Below, piece by piece: positions 40,707 to 48,112 of a stretch of 64,000 bases of DNA. Position 1 is the first letter of the stretch, and each line of letters begins with the position of its first letter. Where the stretch lies: contig CAJYPK010000024.1 of the NCBI GenBank assembly GCA_913776615.1, positions 1 through 64,000 on the forward strand. The letters are read 5' to 3'. Source of the DNA: an uncultured Hymenobacter sp. Its GTDB lineage: Bacteria > Bacteroidota > Bacteroidia > Cytophagales > Hymenobacteraceae. Under the pieces are notes generated by a model. The model saw only the letters and a program-made list of their open reading frames with translations. It had not been told where the DNA came from and searched no databases. The position numbers were made by a program, and so were the translations under genes.

Positions 40707-42362
40707 ATGACCGCACGCGAGCAAGAATATCGGGAGCTGTTCATGGCGGAGGCGTTGGAATATTACGACGCCATGTCGCGCCACCTGAGCGAGTTGGAGC
40801 GCAACCCGCAGGATGTGGGGGCGCTTAATGAGCTGTTCCGGCTCATGCACAACCTCAAGGCCAACGCCCGCGCCATGGGCTTCGTCGATATGGGCGAGGT
40901 TGCTCACAAGATGGAGACGCTGTTCGGGCAGATCCGGGGCAATGAGCGCACGTTTACCGGCTCGCTGGTCACGCTCACGTTCCGGGCCGTTGATATTCTG
41001 GGCAACATGATTCGGGCCGTGGGTGCGGGGCAGGACTCAACCGACGCCAAGCCGCTGCTCGAAAATCTGGAGCAACTTATTCAGGGGCAAGAGGTAGTAG
41101 AAGAAACGGAAGCGCCCACCGAAGAAGAGGCCGATGCCGACGCGGCCCGTAAGCTGGAGCTATCGGACCTGGTGTACATCCCGGTCAAAAAGCTCGATAA
41201 CCTGCTTAATCTGGTTGGGGAATTAGTGATCGACCGGGACCGGATTCTGACCCTGGCCGCCGAGCTGGGCCACCCGGCCTTGCAGGCGACGGCCCGGCAT
41301 TTGTTTCGCATCTCCGATGACTTGCAGTACTCCGTAATGGACGTGCGCCTGGTAGGAGCCGGGGTGCTGCTCAACAAGTTTCCCCGCGTGGTACGCGACG
41401 TGGCAGCAGCCGAAGGCAAGCAAGTGGAGTTGCTGCTAGCCGGGCAAGACGTGCAGATTGACCGTAACGTACTGCAACTCATTACCGACGCGCTGCTGCA
41501 TATCGTCCGCAACGCCGTGAGCCACGGCCTGGAAACGCCCGAGGCCCGCCAAGCGGCGGGTAAGCGGGCCACGGGTCGATTGGTGATATCGGCTCTTACC
41601 GAGCGCGATGACGTACTAATTCAAGTGCAGGACGACGGCCGAGGTATCGACACCGAGGCCGTGCGTAAAAAGGCCGTGCGTAAGGGCCTGATTACCGCCG
41701 AAGCCGCCGCCGCTCTCGATGAGCAAGAAGTGTGGGCGCTGTTGTTCGAGCCGGGCTTTTCAATGGCTGATAAAATCACCGACATCTCAGGCCGCGGCGT
41801 CGGCCTGGACGTGGTGAAGCTGGCCATCGACTCGCTGGGCGGGCGGCTGCGCGTCAGTTCGGAGCTGGGTAAAGGCACCACGTTTACGCTGGTGTTACCC
41901 ACTTCTATCGCCGTGAAGGGTGCCCTGCTGATTGAGCTCGATGAGCGTGCCTACGCCGTGCCGCTGCTGCACACCGATACTGTGCTGGCCCTGCCCAACG
42001 ACCAAGTCTTTGCCGTCGGGGGGCTGCTGATGACGCGCATTCAGGAGGAGAACGTGCCCCTCGTACCCCTGCGCCAATTGCTGTATTCTGAGGGCGACGA
42101 AGTACTGCCCCGTGCTACTCGCAGCGACTTACCCACTGATGGTAGCTTGCTCCAAGTATTGGTAGTGAGCTACAATAATCGCCGCCTGGGCCTGATTATC
42201 GACCGTTTTCTTCGCCAGCAAAACATTGTGGTGAAGTCACTAAGTAAACCACTGGATACCATAGACTTGTTTGGGGGCGTTACCCTGTTAGGGAGTGGTC
42301 AGCTCTGCCTCGTGCTGGATGTGCCAGCCCTGACTCGGCTATTTCTGGCCAAACGCCCTTAA
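40707..42362 (+). CDS. cheA: CheA-type chemotaxis histidine kinase, compact form
   Basis: This 551-residue kinase phosphorylates CheY-type regulators. The order is: Hpt (P1) domain with phospho-His48 in FRLMHNLKANARAMGF, a short acidic linker (EETEAPTEEEADAD), dimerisation P3 helices (YIPVKKLDNLLNLVGELVID), an ATPase P4 domain with HIVRNAVSHGLE (N box), DDGRGID (G1) and SGRGVGLDVV, and a CheW-like P5 domain to the end. The CheY-docking P2 domain is missing, so P1 must pass phosphate directly. In P1 the usual HxLKG is HNLKA. It lies 182 bp after cheY, the largest gap in the operon, with no clear terminator between. Confidence 0.94.
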   Translation: MTAREQEYRELFMAEALEYYDAMSRHLSELERNPQDVGALNELFRLMHNLKANARAMGFVDMGEVAHKMETLFGQIRGNERTFTGSLVTLTFRAVDILGNMIRAVGAGQDSTDAKPLLENLEQLIQGQEVVEETEAPTEEEADADAARKLELSDLVYIPVKKLDNLLNLVGELVIDRDRILTLAAELGHPALQATARHLFRISDDLQYSVMDVRLVGAGVLLNKFPRVVRDVAAAEGKQVELLLAGQDVQIDRNVLQLITDALLHIVRNAVSHGLETPEARQAAGKRATGRLVISALTERDDVLIQVQDDGRGIDTEAVRKKAVRKGLITAEAAAALDEQEVWALLFEPGFSMADKITDISGRGVGLDVVKLAIDSLGGRLRVSSELGKGTTFTLVLPTSIAVKGALLIELDERAYAVPLLHTDTVLALPNDQVFAVGGLLMTRIQEENVPLVPLRQLLYSEGDEVLPRATRSDLPTDGSLLQVLVVSYNNRRLGLIIDRFLRQQNIVVKSLSKPLDTIDLFGGVTLLGSGQLCLVLDVPALTRLFLAKRP

Positions 42363-42434
42363 CTTTAGCTGCTTCCTGCTCTTTTCCGTATTAACCTGCC
42401 AGCTTCTGCGCCGCTGCCTACGAACTAAGCCGTT

Positions 42435-43073
42435 ATGACTGTATCAATGAATGAGTTGGAGCGCGATATCATTCGCGAAATCCTCAACATCGGCTTGGCC
42501 CGCGCAGCCGACAGCTTTGCCGTGATTGCACAGGAGCGGGTGATGCTGGAAGTACCCAACCTGGATTTGTTGCCCAGCACCAGCATTATTGAGCGCGTAC
42601 GCGACTACCAGACGCGGTACGTAGCTATTCAGAGCGACATTCGGGGCGATTTCAACGGCTCGACGTTTATGTTCTTCTCGGGGCAGCATGTACAGCGGCT
42701 CTCGCGGGTGTGCTTACGTATGCAGGTGCCCGATTCGCTGCAACTCAACGAACTCCAAGAGTCGCTGCTGCTCGAAATCAGCAATATCATCACCGGGGCC
42801 TTAGTGACGCAGTTGGCCAATATTCTAAAAGCCAATATCTACGGTGCGCCGCCCATGGCACCAACCGGCGACCTGGCAACGGCGTTGCGTAGCCTCATGC
42901 CCGACCCTGATGCCCTGCAACCCCTGATTTTCTCCGTTATTACGCAGTTTTCGGACAAGGAGAATTCGGTGGAGCTACCCCTGATGCTGTTCTTTGACCG
43001 AGCTACGTTCGAAAAGATTCTCGAAATTATTCGTACTTACGATTTTCTGGGCAAGGCCCAATCGGCGGCCTAA
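42435..43073 (+). CDS. cheC: CheC-type chemotaxis phosphatase
   Basis: CheC dephosphorylates CheY-P. The 212-residue protein has two copies of the phosphatase signature DxxxExxN-x22-P. The first is RDIIREILNIG with a later Pro; the second is SLLLEISNIITGAL with GAPP 22 residues on. Both helices are therefore potentially active. It is cytosolic and 72 bp downstream of cheA. In other bacteria CheC often works with the receptor deamidase CheD, but no cheD, cheR or cheB is present in this locus. It closes the chemosensory operon, which ends in a hairpin at 43162. Confidence 0.9.
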   Translation: MTVSMNELERDIIREILNIGLARAADSFAVIAQERVMLEVPNLDLLPSTSIIERVRDYQTRYVAIQSDIRGDFNGSTFMFFSGQHVQRLSRVCLRMQVPDSLQLNELQESLLLEISNIITGALVTQLANILKANIYGAPPMAPTGDLATALRSLMPDPDALQPLIFSVITQFSDKENSVELPLMLFFDRATFEKILEIIRTYDFLGKAQSAA

Positions 43074-43161
43074 GTCAGAAGTTGGCTTGGACTAGCGCCG
43101 CGATGGAAGTGCAAATCGAAGCTTTACAGGAGCTTCAGAAATAAACTTACTTTTTTTCACC

Positions 43162-43193
43162 CACCAAGCGCCATGCGCTTGGTGTTCTTTTTT
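43162..43193 (+). terminator. Hairpin terminator at the end of the chemosensory operon
   Basis: CACCAAGCG-CCATG-CGCTTGGTG followed by TTCTTTTTT. It ends only 4 bp before the GTG start of the next gene and is the main reason to treat that gene as a separate unit. Confidence 0.85.
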
Positions 43194-43197
43194 ACCC

Positions 43198-44280
43198 GTG
43201 TCAGACTCCACTCTCGCGCAAAAGATTGCCAATTTTGACCCTAACGCCCTCGGCGACGCTGCCGGCGGACTGTTTGGCTTGCCCTTTACCCCCGAAGAAG
43301 CCCAGGTGGTGGTAGTGCCCGTGCCGTGGGAAGTAACGGTGAGCTATCGCGCCGGCACCGCCCAGGGGCCGGAAGCCATCCGCGAAGCTTCCCTGCAAGT
43401 TGACCTCTACGACCCCGACCTACCCGAAGCCTGGAAACTGGGTCTGGCGATGGAAGAGGAAGACGAAACCATTGCCCAAATCAGCCGTGAACTGCGCCCC
43501 GTGGCCGCCGACTACATCGGCTGGCTTGAAGAGGGCCAGCCCGTCGAGGGCGCGGCCCAGCACAGTACCGCTCCCGCGCGCATCACCGCTGAGGGCGATA
43601 AGCTTATTCAGTGGCTCAAACAGAAGACGGGCGCGCTGCTCGACGCGGGTAAAGCCGTGGCCGTGCTGGGCGGCGACCACAGCACCCCGCTGGGCTACCT
43701 GCACGCGCTGGCCGAGCGTCACAGCGAGTTTGGCATCCTGCAAATTGATGCCCACTGCGATTTGCGCCCAGCTTATGAGGGCTTTCAGTACTCGCACGCC
43801 AGCATTATGTATAACGCCTTGCAATTGCCGCAGGTGAAGAAGCTGGTGCAGGTGGGTATCCGCGACATGTGCCAGCAGGAGGCCGATCTCATCGAGCACT
43901 CGGTGGGTCGGGTAGCCTTGTTCGGCCAGCGGTTTATGAGCGAGGAGAAATTCGCCAAGAAGTCGTGGAAGAAGGTGTGCGGGAAAATTATCGCGCAGCT
44001 GCCCCAAAAGGTGTACATCAGCTTTGATATCGACGGGCTGGATCCCAAGCTGTGTCCCGGTACCGGTACTCCCGTACCCGGCGGGCTGGAGTTTGAGGAA
44101 GCAACCTACCTGCTGCGCATGATCGTGCGCTCAGGTCGTACTATTATCGGCTTAGACCTCAACGAGGTAGCGCCCGGCGATACCGAGTGGAACGGCATTG
44201 TGGGGGCCCGCCTGCTCTACCAACTCTGCAACTGGATGGCCGTATCACAGGGCCGCCTGACGGCCCGTAAGGCTGATTAA
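43198..44280 (+). CDS. Arginase/agmatinase-family ureohydrolase (possibly formimidoylglutamase)
   Basis: This 360-residue enzyme hydrolyses a guanidino or formimino group at a di-manganese centre. The metal ligands are visible in GGDHSTPLGY, LQIDAHCDLRPAYE and SFDIDGLDPKLCPGTGTPVP. Family members split into arginase, agmatinase, formimidoylglutamase and guanidinase types that cannot be told apart here. An acidic insertion (LAMEEEDETIAQISREL) near residue 85 is not part of the core. The start is GTG 43198. The nearby ATG at 43172 is out of frame and inside the hairpin. It is oddly close to the preceding terminator, leaving almost no room for a leader. The small membrane protein gene follows 28 bp later. 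Confidence 0.88.
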   Translation: MSDSTLAQKIANFDPNALGDAAGGLFGLPFTPEEAQVVVVPVPWEVTVSYRAGTAQGPEAIREASLQVDLYDPDLPEAWKLGLAMEEEDETIAQISRELRPVAADYIGWLEEGQPVEGAAQHSTAPARITAEGDKLIQWLKQKTGALLDAGKAVAVLGGDHSTPLGYLHALAERHSEFGILQIDAHCDLRPAYEGFQYSHASIMYNALQLPQVKKLVQVGIRDMCQQEADLIEHSVGRVALFGQRFMSEEKFAKKSWKKVCGKIIAQLPQKVYISFDIDGLDPKLCPGTGTPVPGGLEFEEATYLLRMIVRSGRTIIGLDLNEVAPGDTEWNGIVGARLLYQLCNWMAVSQGRLTARKAD

Positions 44281-44308
44281 CTTCTCTCACTTTCACACCT
44301 ACGAAAAC

Positions 44309-44647
44309 ATGGGCAAAATCCTCATCAAGTTCATTCTCACGGCCGTGCTCACTTATGGCCTGGCGCAGGTGCTACCCAACGTGCATTTGGACGGTATGGG
44401 CAGCGCGGCGATACTAGTTATCGTGCTGGGCTTGCTCAACGCGACGGTGAAGCCCGTTCTGAAGATAATCGGCTTTCCCATCACGGTGCTGACGTTGGGG
44501 ATTTTCCTGCTGGTAATCAACGTTATCATCGTCAAGCTCGCTGATTTTTTGATGAGTAGCTTCTCGGTGACCGGCTTCCTGAGCGCGCTGATTTTCAGCC
44601 TCGCTATTTCGCTGGTAACGGCCGTAGTGGATATGATAACGGATTAG
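44309..44647 (+). CDS. Small four-helix membrane protein (phage-holin family IV type)
   Basis: A 112-residue hydrophobic protein with four transmembrane helices (KILIKFILTAVLTYGLAQVL, AAILVIVLGLLNATVKPVL, FPITVLTLGIFLLVINVIIV, FLSALIFSLAISLVTAVVD). The pattern LLNATVKPVLKIIGFPITVL is typical of the family named after mycobacteriophage holins, but most bacterial members are chromosomal and not lytic. It is 28 bp downstream of the ureohydrolase and probably in the same transcript. I see no phage genes nearby. Function is unknown. Confidence 0.9.
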   Translation: MGKILIKFILTAVLTYGLAQVLPNVHLDGMGSAAILVIVLGLLNATVKPVLKIIGFPITVLTLGIFLLVINVIIVKLADFLMSSFSVTGFLSALIFSLAISLVTAVVDMITD

Positions 44648-44663
44648 CCCACAAGTAACAAGA

Positions 44664-44716
44664 TTCAAGAAAAAGAGGCCCGCCGAATATGATTCGGCGG
44701 GCCTCTTTTTCTTGAA
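44664..44716. terminator. Bidirectional hairpin terminator
   Basis: A perfect long stem, TTCAAGAAAAAGAGGCCCGC-CGAAT and its complement, with A- and T-runs on both sides, between the convergent membrane protein and DUF4349 genes. Confidence 0.95.
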
Positions 44717-44803
44717 ATTAGTTTGAGTTATTATTCGATTACTTATCCGTGCTTCGCTACGCTTGCAAAGACAAGCGTTTTGCCCAACTTGCGACAGAAC
44801 TGC

Positions 44804-45685
44804 TCAGGTGGTAGAGGCACTAGCTGGCCTACGAGCCTTTACGTTAGCGTGCCGCCGCCAGAATAGCCCGCCCGCCAAGCCAGCCAGCAGCGCGAGCGGC
44901 CACACGTAGAGTACCCCCAGCAGCAGGGAGATAAAGAATTGCCAGCCCCCGTAAAATGCCTCAACCGTGCGGCTGCCCAGGGAAACTACCGGCGCGTCGG
45001 GTACGGCCTGGGGCAGCGTCTGGTACAGCGTAAGCGTGATGGTGGAGTAAGCAACCTCGTCGTTCAGGGCGCGCAGGCGACTTTCGGTGGCTTCGATTTC
45101 TTCGCGCACGCTGCCCAGCTTTTCTTCGATATCGAGAATATCCTTGATTTTCTGCGCCTTGGCCAGTAGTACGGTGTATTGGCGCTCGACGGCGCGCTTG
45201 GCTTGCAGGCGAGCGGCCACGTCGGCGTGCTCAGCAGTGATGTCGTCGGTGCTCAGCTTTTTTTCTTCTACTGTGCCCAGGCCCGCCAGCCCGTTGAGTA
45301 AAGACTGAAACTGCGCGGGCGGCACCCGAATGGTGCTTTCCTGGCGCCATTTGCCGTCGGCGCGGGTTTCGGTGGCGGCGCTGAGGTAGCCTTTGCTGCG
45401 CCGTACCAGGCTATCGAGGCTGGCCGCGGCGCGTGGCAGGGCTGAGGTTTTCAGGCGTACGTCGGCGTGGTAGATGAGTAGGCGGGAGGCGGCGGCAGTA
45501 GCTGGCCCGACTGAAATTCCAGCTGGCGTATCATCAGCCGCGATCTTTATTTCCTCCGGGGCTAGCTCGGCTAACATCATTTGTTTCTGGGCGGATGAAG
45601 GCTGCTTTTCAGCCTGGCCGCAGCCACTGGCTACGACTAACGCTCCTAGAATTACCCCACGGTACCAGTTGCTACTCAATCTCAT
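44804..45685 (-). CDS. DUF4349 domain lipoprotein
   Basis: This 293-residue envelope protein starts MRLSSNWYRGVILGALVVAS with a lipobox ending in SGC, then a flexible Ala/Glu linker. The DUF4349 domain spans about residues 60-260: LLIYHADVRLKTSALPRAAA, RRSKGYLSAATETRADGKWR, and a coiled coil AKAQKIKDILDIEEKLGSVR before YSTITLTLYQ. A C-terminal transmembrane helix (FFISLLLGVLYVWPLALLAG) and a short basic tail close the protein. Family members are uncharacterised. One, in Gram-positives, is linked to lantibiotic or stress response, but that does not transfer. I chose Met 45685, since the track start adds a Cys/His-rich stretch of no known fold. It is monocistronic. Confidence 0.9.
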   Translation of the reverse strand: MRLSSNWYRGVILGALVVASGCGQAEKQPSSAQKQMMLAELAPEEIKIAADDTPAGISVGPATAAASRLLIYHADVRLKTSALPRAAASLDSLVRRSKGYLSAATETRADGKWRQESTIRVPPAQFQSLLNGLAGLGTVEEKKLSTDDITAEHADVAARLQAKRAVERQYTVLLAKAQKIKDILDIEEKLGSVREEIEATESRLRALNDEVAYSTITLTLYQTLPQAVPDAPVVSLGSRTVEAFYGGWQFFISLLLGVLYVWPLALLAGLAGGLFWRRHANVKARRPASASTT

Positions 45686-45811
45686 AGCCTGCGGTTGAAT
45701 AAGGTGAAACGTATCGAACCAGAATAAAGTGGTTCCGCTGAGCAGATGCCGGGACTCGCAGCAATCCACACACCTTATTATGCGGGTGGCAAAAATAGTA
45801 ACCCACCGCCA

Positions 45812-45850
45812 CGCAAAAAGGCCCCGCTTGCGACAAGCAGGGCCTTTGCG
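45812..45850 (-). terminator. Hairpin terminator downstream of murA
   Basis: CGCAAAAAGGCCCCGCTTG and CAAGCAGGGCCTTTGCG form a stem with one mismatch, 27 bp after the leftward murA stop. Confidence 0.8.
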
Positions 45851-45876
45851 AAATAGGGGCGAAGCAACTTAAACAG

Positions 45877-47184
45877 CTACACGCGGCGGATATCGGCCCC
45901 GAGGGCGTTCAGGCGCTCGTCGATGTTCTGGTAGCCGCGGTCAATTTGTTCTACGTTGAGGATTTTGCTGGTGCCGTCGGCCGAGAGGGCGGCGATGAGC
46001 AGCGCCACGCCGGCCCGGATATCGGGCGACGACATGGTGATGCCGTGCAGCTGCTTCTGGCGGTCGAGGCCGATAACGGTGGCGCGGTGCGGGTCGCAGA
46101 GGATAATCTGCGCGCCCATATCGATGAGCTTGTCCACGAAGAACAGGCGCGATTCGAACATCTTCTGGTGGATGAGCACCGTGCCCTTGGCCTGGGTGGC
46201 GATTACGAGGATAATGCTCAGCAGGTCAGGCGTAAAGCCCGGCCAGGTGTGGTCACTTACCGTGAGGATGGAGCCGTCGAGGTAGGTGCTGATTTCGTAG
46301 TGCTCCTGGGCCGGTACGAAAATATCGTCGCCGCGAAACTCCAGCTTGATACCCAGCTTACGGAAGGTGTCGGGAATGATGCCCAGTTCGGGAATCTGGC
46401 AGTCCTTGATGGTAATTTCGGAGCCCGTCATGGCCGCCAGGCCGATGAAGGAGCCGATTTCAATCATGTCGGGCAGCATGCGGTGCTCGGTACCACCGAG
46501 GCTCTCTACTCCCTCAATCGTGAGCAGGTTGGAGCCAATGCCTTGAATCTTAGCCCCCATGCGAACCAGCATCCGGCAGAGCTGCTGGAGGTAGGGTTCG
46601 CAGGCCGCGTTGTAAATGGTGGTGGTACCCTCGGCCAGGACCGCGCCCATCACGATGTTGGCGGTGCCGGTCACGCTGGCCTCATCGAGCAGCATGGACG
46701 CGCCGTGCAGCTTGCCGCCGGGCACGTTGAGGCGGTAGAAATCAGTGCCTTCCAGCGTAAGCTGGGCACCGAGCTTTTCGAGGCCCACAAAATGGGTATC
46801 GAGTGGGCGGCGGCCGATTTTATCGCCGCCCGGCTTGGGCAGCTGGGCGCGGCCGTAGCGGGCCAGCAGCGGGCCGAGAATCATCACCGAGCCGCGCAGC
46901 TCGCGGGCCTGGGCCACGAAGGCGGGCGTGTCGAGGTAGTCGAGGCGCACGTCCTCGGCCTGAAAAACGTAGGTGTCGGGGGCCACGCGGCCTACTTTCA
47001 CGCCCATGTCGCGCAGCAGCTCGATGAGCTTGTTCACGTCCCGAATGTTGGGCACGTTGCTGATGGTGATGGGCTCGGGGCTGAGCAATACCGCGCACAG
47101 AATCTGGAGTGCCTCGTTCTTAGCTCCTTGCGGGATAATTTCCCCGTGCAGCTTCCGTCCGCCGCGTACTTCAAAAGCAGCCAT
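45877..47184 (-). CDS. murA: UDP-N-acetylglucosamine 1-carboxyvinyltransferase
   Basis: MurA transfers enolpyruvate from PEP to UDP-GlcNAc, the first committed step of peptidoglycan synthesis. The 435-residue protein carries the UDP-GlcNAc site in PQGAKNEALQIL, plus EGVESLGGTEHRMLPDMIE and the C-terminal VEQIDRGYQNIDERLNALGA. The catalytic loop reads LPKPGGDKIGRRPLDTH: Asp121 stands where E. coli has Cys115. The same Cys-to-Asp change in mycobacteria and chlamydiae makes MurA insensitive to fosfomycin, and that is expected here too. It lies between repeat family C and a terminator, and its 5' neighbour DUF4290 often accompanies murA in the phylum. Confidence 0.97.
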   Translation of the reverse strand: MAAFEVRGGRKLHGEIIPQGAKNEALQILCAVLLSPEPITISNVPNIRDVNKLIELLRDMGVKVGRVAPDTYVFQAEDVRLDYLDTPAFVAQARELRGSVMILGPLLARYGRAQLPKPGGDKIGRRPLDTHFVGLEKLGAQLTLEGTDFYRLNVPGGKLHGASMLLDEASVTGTANIVMGAVLAEGTTTIYNAACEPYLQQLCRMLVRMGAKIQGIGSNLLTIEGVESLGGTEHRMLPDMIEIGSFIGLAAMTGSEITIKDCQIPELGIIPDTFRKLGIKLEFRGDDIFVPAQEHYEISTYLDGSILTVSDHTWPGFTPDLLSIILVIATQAKGTVLIHQKMFESRLFFVDKLIDMGAQIILCDPHRATVIGLDRQKQLHGITMSSPDIRAGVALLIAALSADGTSKILNVEQIDRGYQNIDERLNALGADIRRV

Positions 47185-47194
47185 TCTCTATGAA

Positions 47195-47285
47195 TTGAGC
47201 TAGTAGCCGCTAGCGGTTAGCTAGTAGCTACTGAGTAAATAAAAATGAAAGAAGAGCTAATAGCTAACCGCTAGCCGCTACTAAC
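47195..47285. repeat. Repeat family C, inverted pair
   Basis: GAGCTAGTAGCCGCTAGCGG-TTAGCTAGTAGC faces AGCTAATAGCTAACCGCTAG-CCGCTACTAAC. It fills the gap between murA and the DUF4290 gene. Confidence 0.75.
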
Positions 47286-47296
47286 TCGACGCAAAG

Positions 47297-48067
47297 CTAC
47301 TGCGGCGGCTGCTGAGGCTCGGAGCGAAATTTCTTATTGCGCTTCTTATCGCGCTTTTTGTTGTTGCCGCCGCCCGCGCTAAAGCCACTGCCGCTGCCTT
47401 CGGGGCGGTCGGCGCGGCGCTCGCGGTTACCTTCGAAACGGTTGCCCTGGCCGCCAGTAGTGCGGCTGGGCTGGCCCTGGCTGGGGCTGGCGGTAGCCGA
47501 CTGGTTGGCCAATTCGAACAGACCCTGGTCGGCCACCGCCTGGGCATCCAGCTTGAGCTGCCCGCCCGAGAGCTCGGCCAAATGCCGGATGATGGTCAGG
47601 TCCTTGGCGTTTTCCTTGTTGTGCTGACGGTAAAGAAACTTCATGGTGCGCCCAATCTGGGCGGCGGCCTGCTCGCGCTCAGCGGCATCCTCGATTGTGA
47701 GAGCCTTGGCAATCAGCGCCTCGATGCCCCGGCCGTAGGCTTTAAGCTTGGGGGCCTGGCGCGGGTACTCCACGCGCTTGGGGCGCTCGGTGTGCAGGCG
47801 CGGGGGCGTGAGCGGCACGGGCGCGTCGAGGGCTACCTCGGTACCCGCCAGGGCGTGCACGTGGTTCCAGAGGCGGGTTTGGATGTCGGGCTGGTCGCGC
47901 AGGCTCGGGCGCAGGCGCAGGATGAGCTGCACGATGCCGGCGGCGCGGCGGGTGCGCTCGGCCACGTCGTCAATCTGGGCCAGGCCCTGAATGAGCTGGT
48001 AGGTGCTTTGCCCGTATTCGCGCACCAGGAGTTGGAGGTGGAAGGGCAGGGGAGAGGTTTCCGTCAT
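47297..48067 (-). CDS. DUF4290 domain-containing protein
   Basis: A 256-residue cytosolic protein found mainly in Bacteroidota. The DUF4290 domain covers residues 1-180: PLPFHLQLLVREYGQSTYQL, VQLILRLRPSLRDQPDIQTR, LWNHVHALAG and ERPKRVEYPRQAPKLKAYGR, then MKFLYRQHNKENAKDLTIIR. The last 55 residues are a low-complexity Arg/Gly/Asn tail (RFEGNRERRADRPEGSGSGF) ending NKKRDKKRNKKF, which resembles an RNA-binding RGG-like region. No function is known. It sits 45 bp after pcrA and just upstream of murA on the same strand, an order frequent in this phylum. Confidence 0.88.
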   Translation of the reverse strand: MTETSPLPFHLQLLVREYGQSTYQLIQGLAQIDDVAERTRRAAGIVQLILRLRPSLRDQPDIQTRLWNHVHALAGTEVALDAPVPLTPPRLHTERPKRVEYPRQAPKLKAYGRGIEALIAKALTIEDAAEREQAAAQIGRTMKFLYRQHNKENAKDLTIIRHLAELSGGQLKLDAQAVADQGLFELANQSATASPSQGQPSRTTGGQGNRFEGNRERRADRPEGSGSGFSAGGGNNKKRDKKRNKKFRSEPQQPPQ

Positions 48068-48112
48068 GGAACGAGGGCGACCGGGCAGAGGCCCGGTCGC
48101 AAAAAATAAGGT

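Noticed and set aside
44309-44647. Phage holin
   Set aside because: Only the family name is phage-derived; chromosomal context with no endolysin or phage structural genes.
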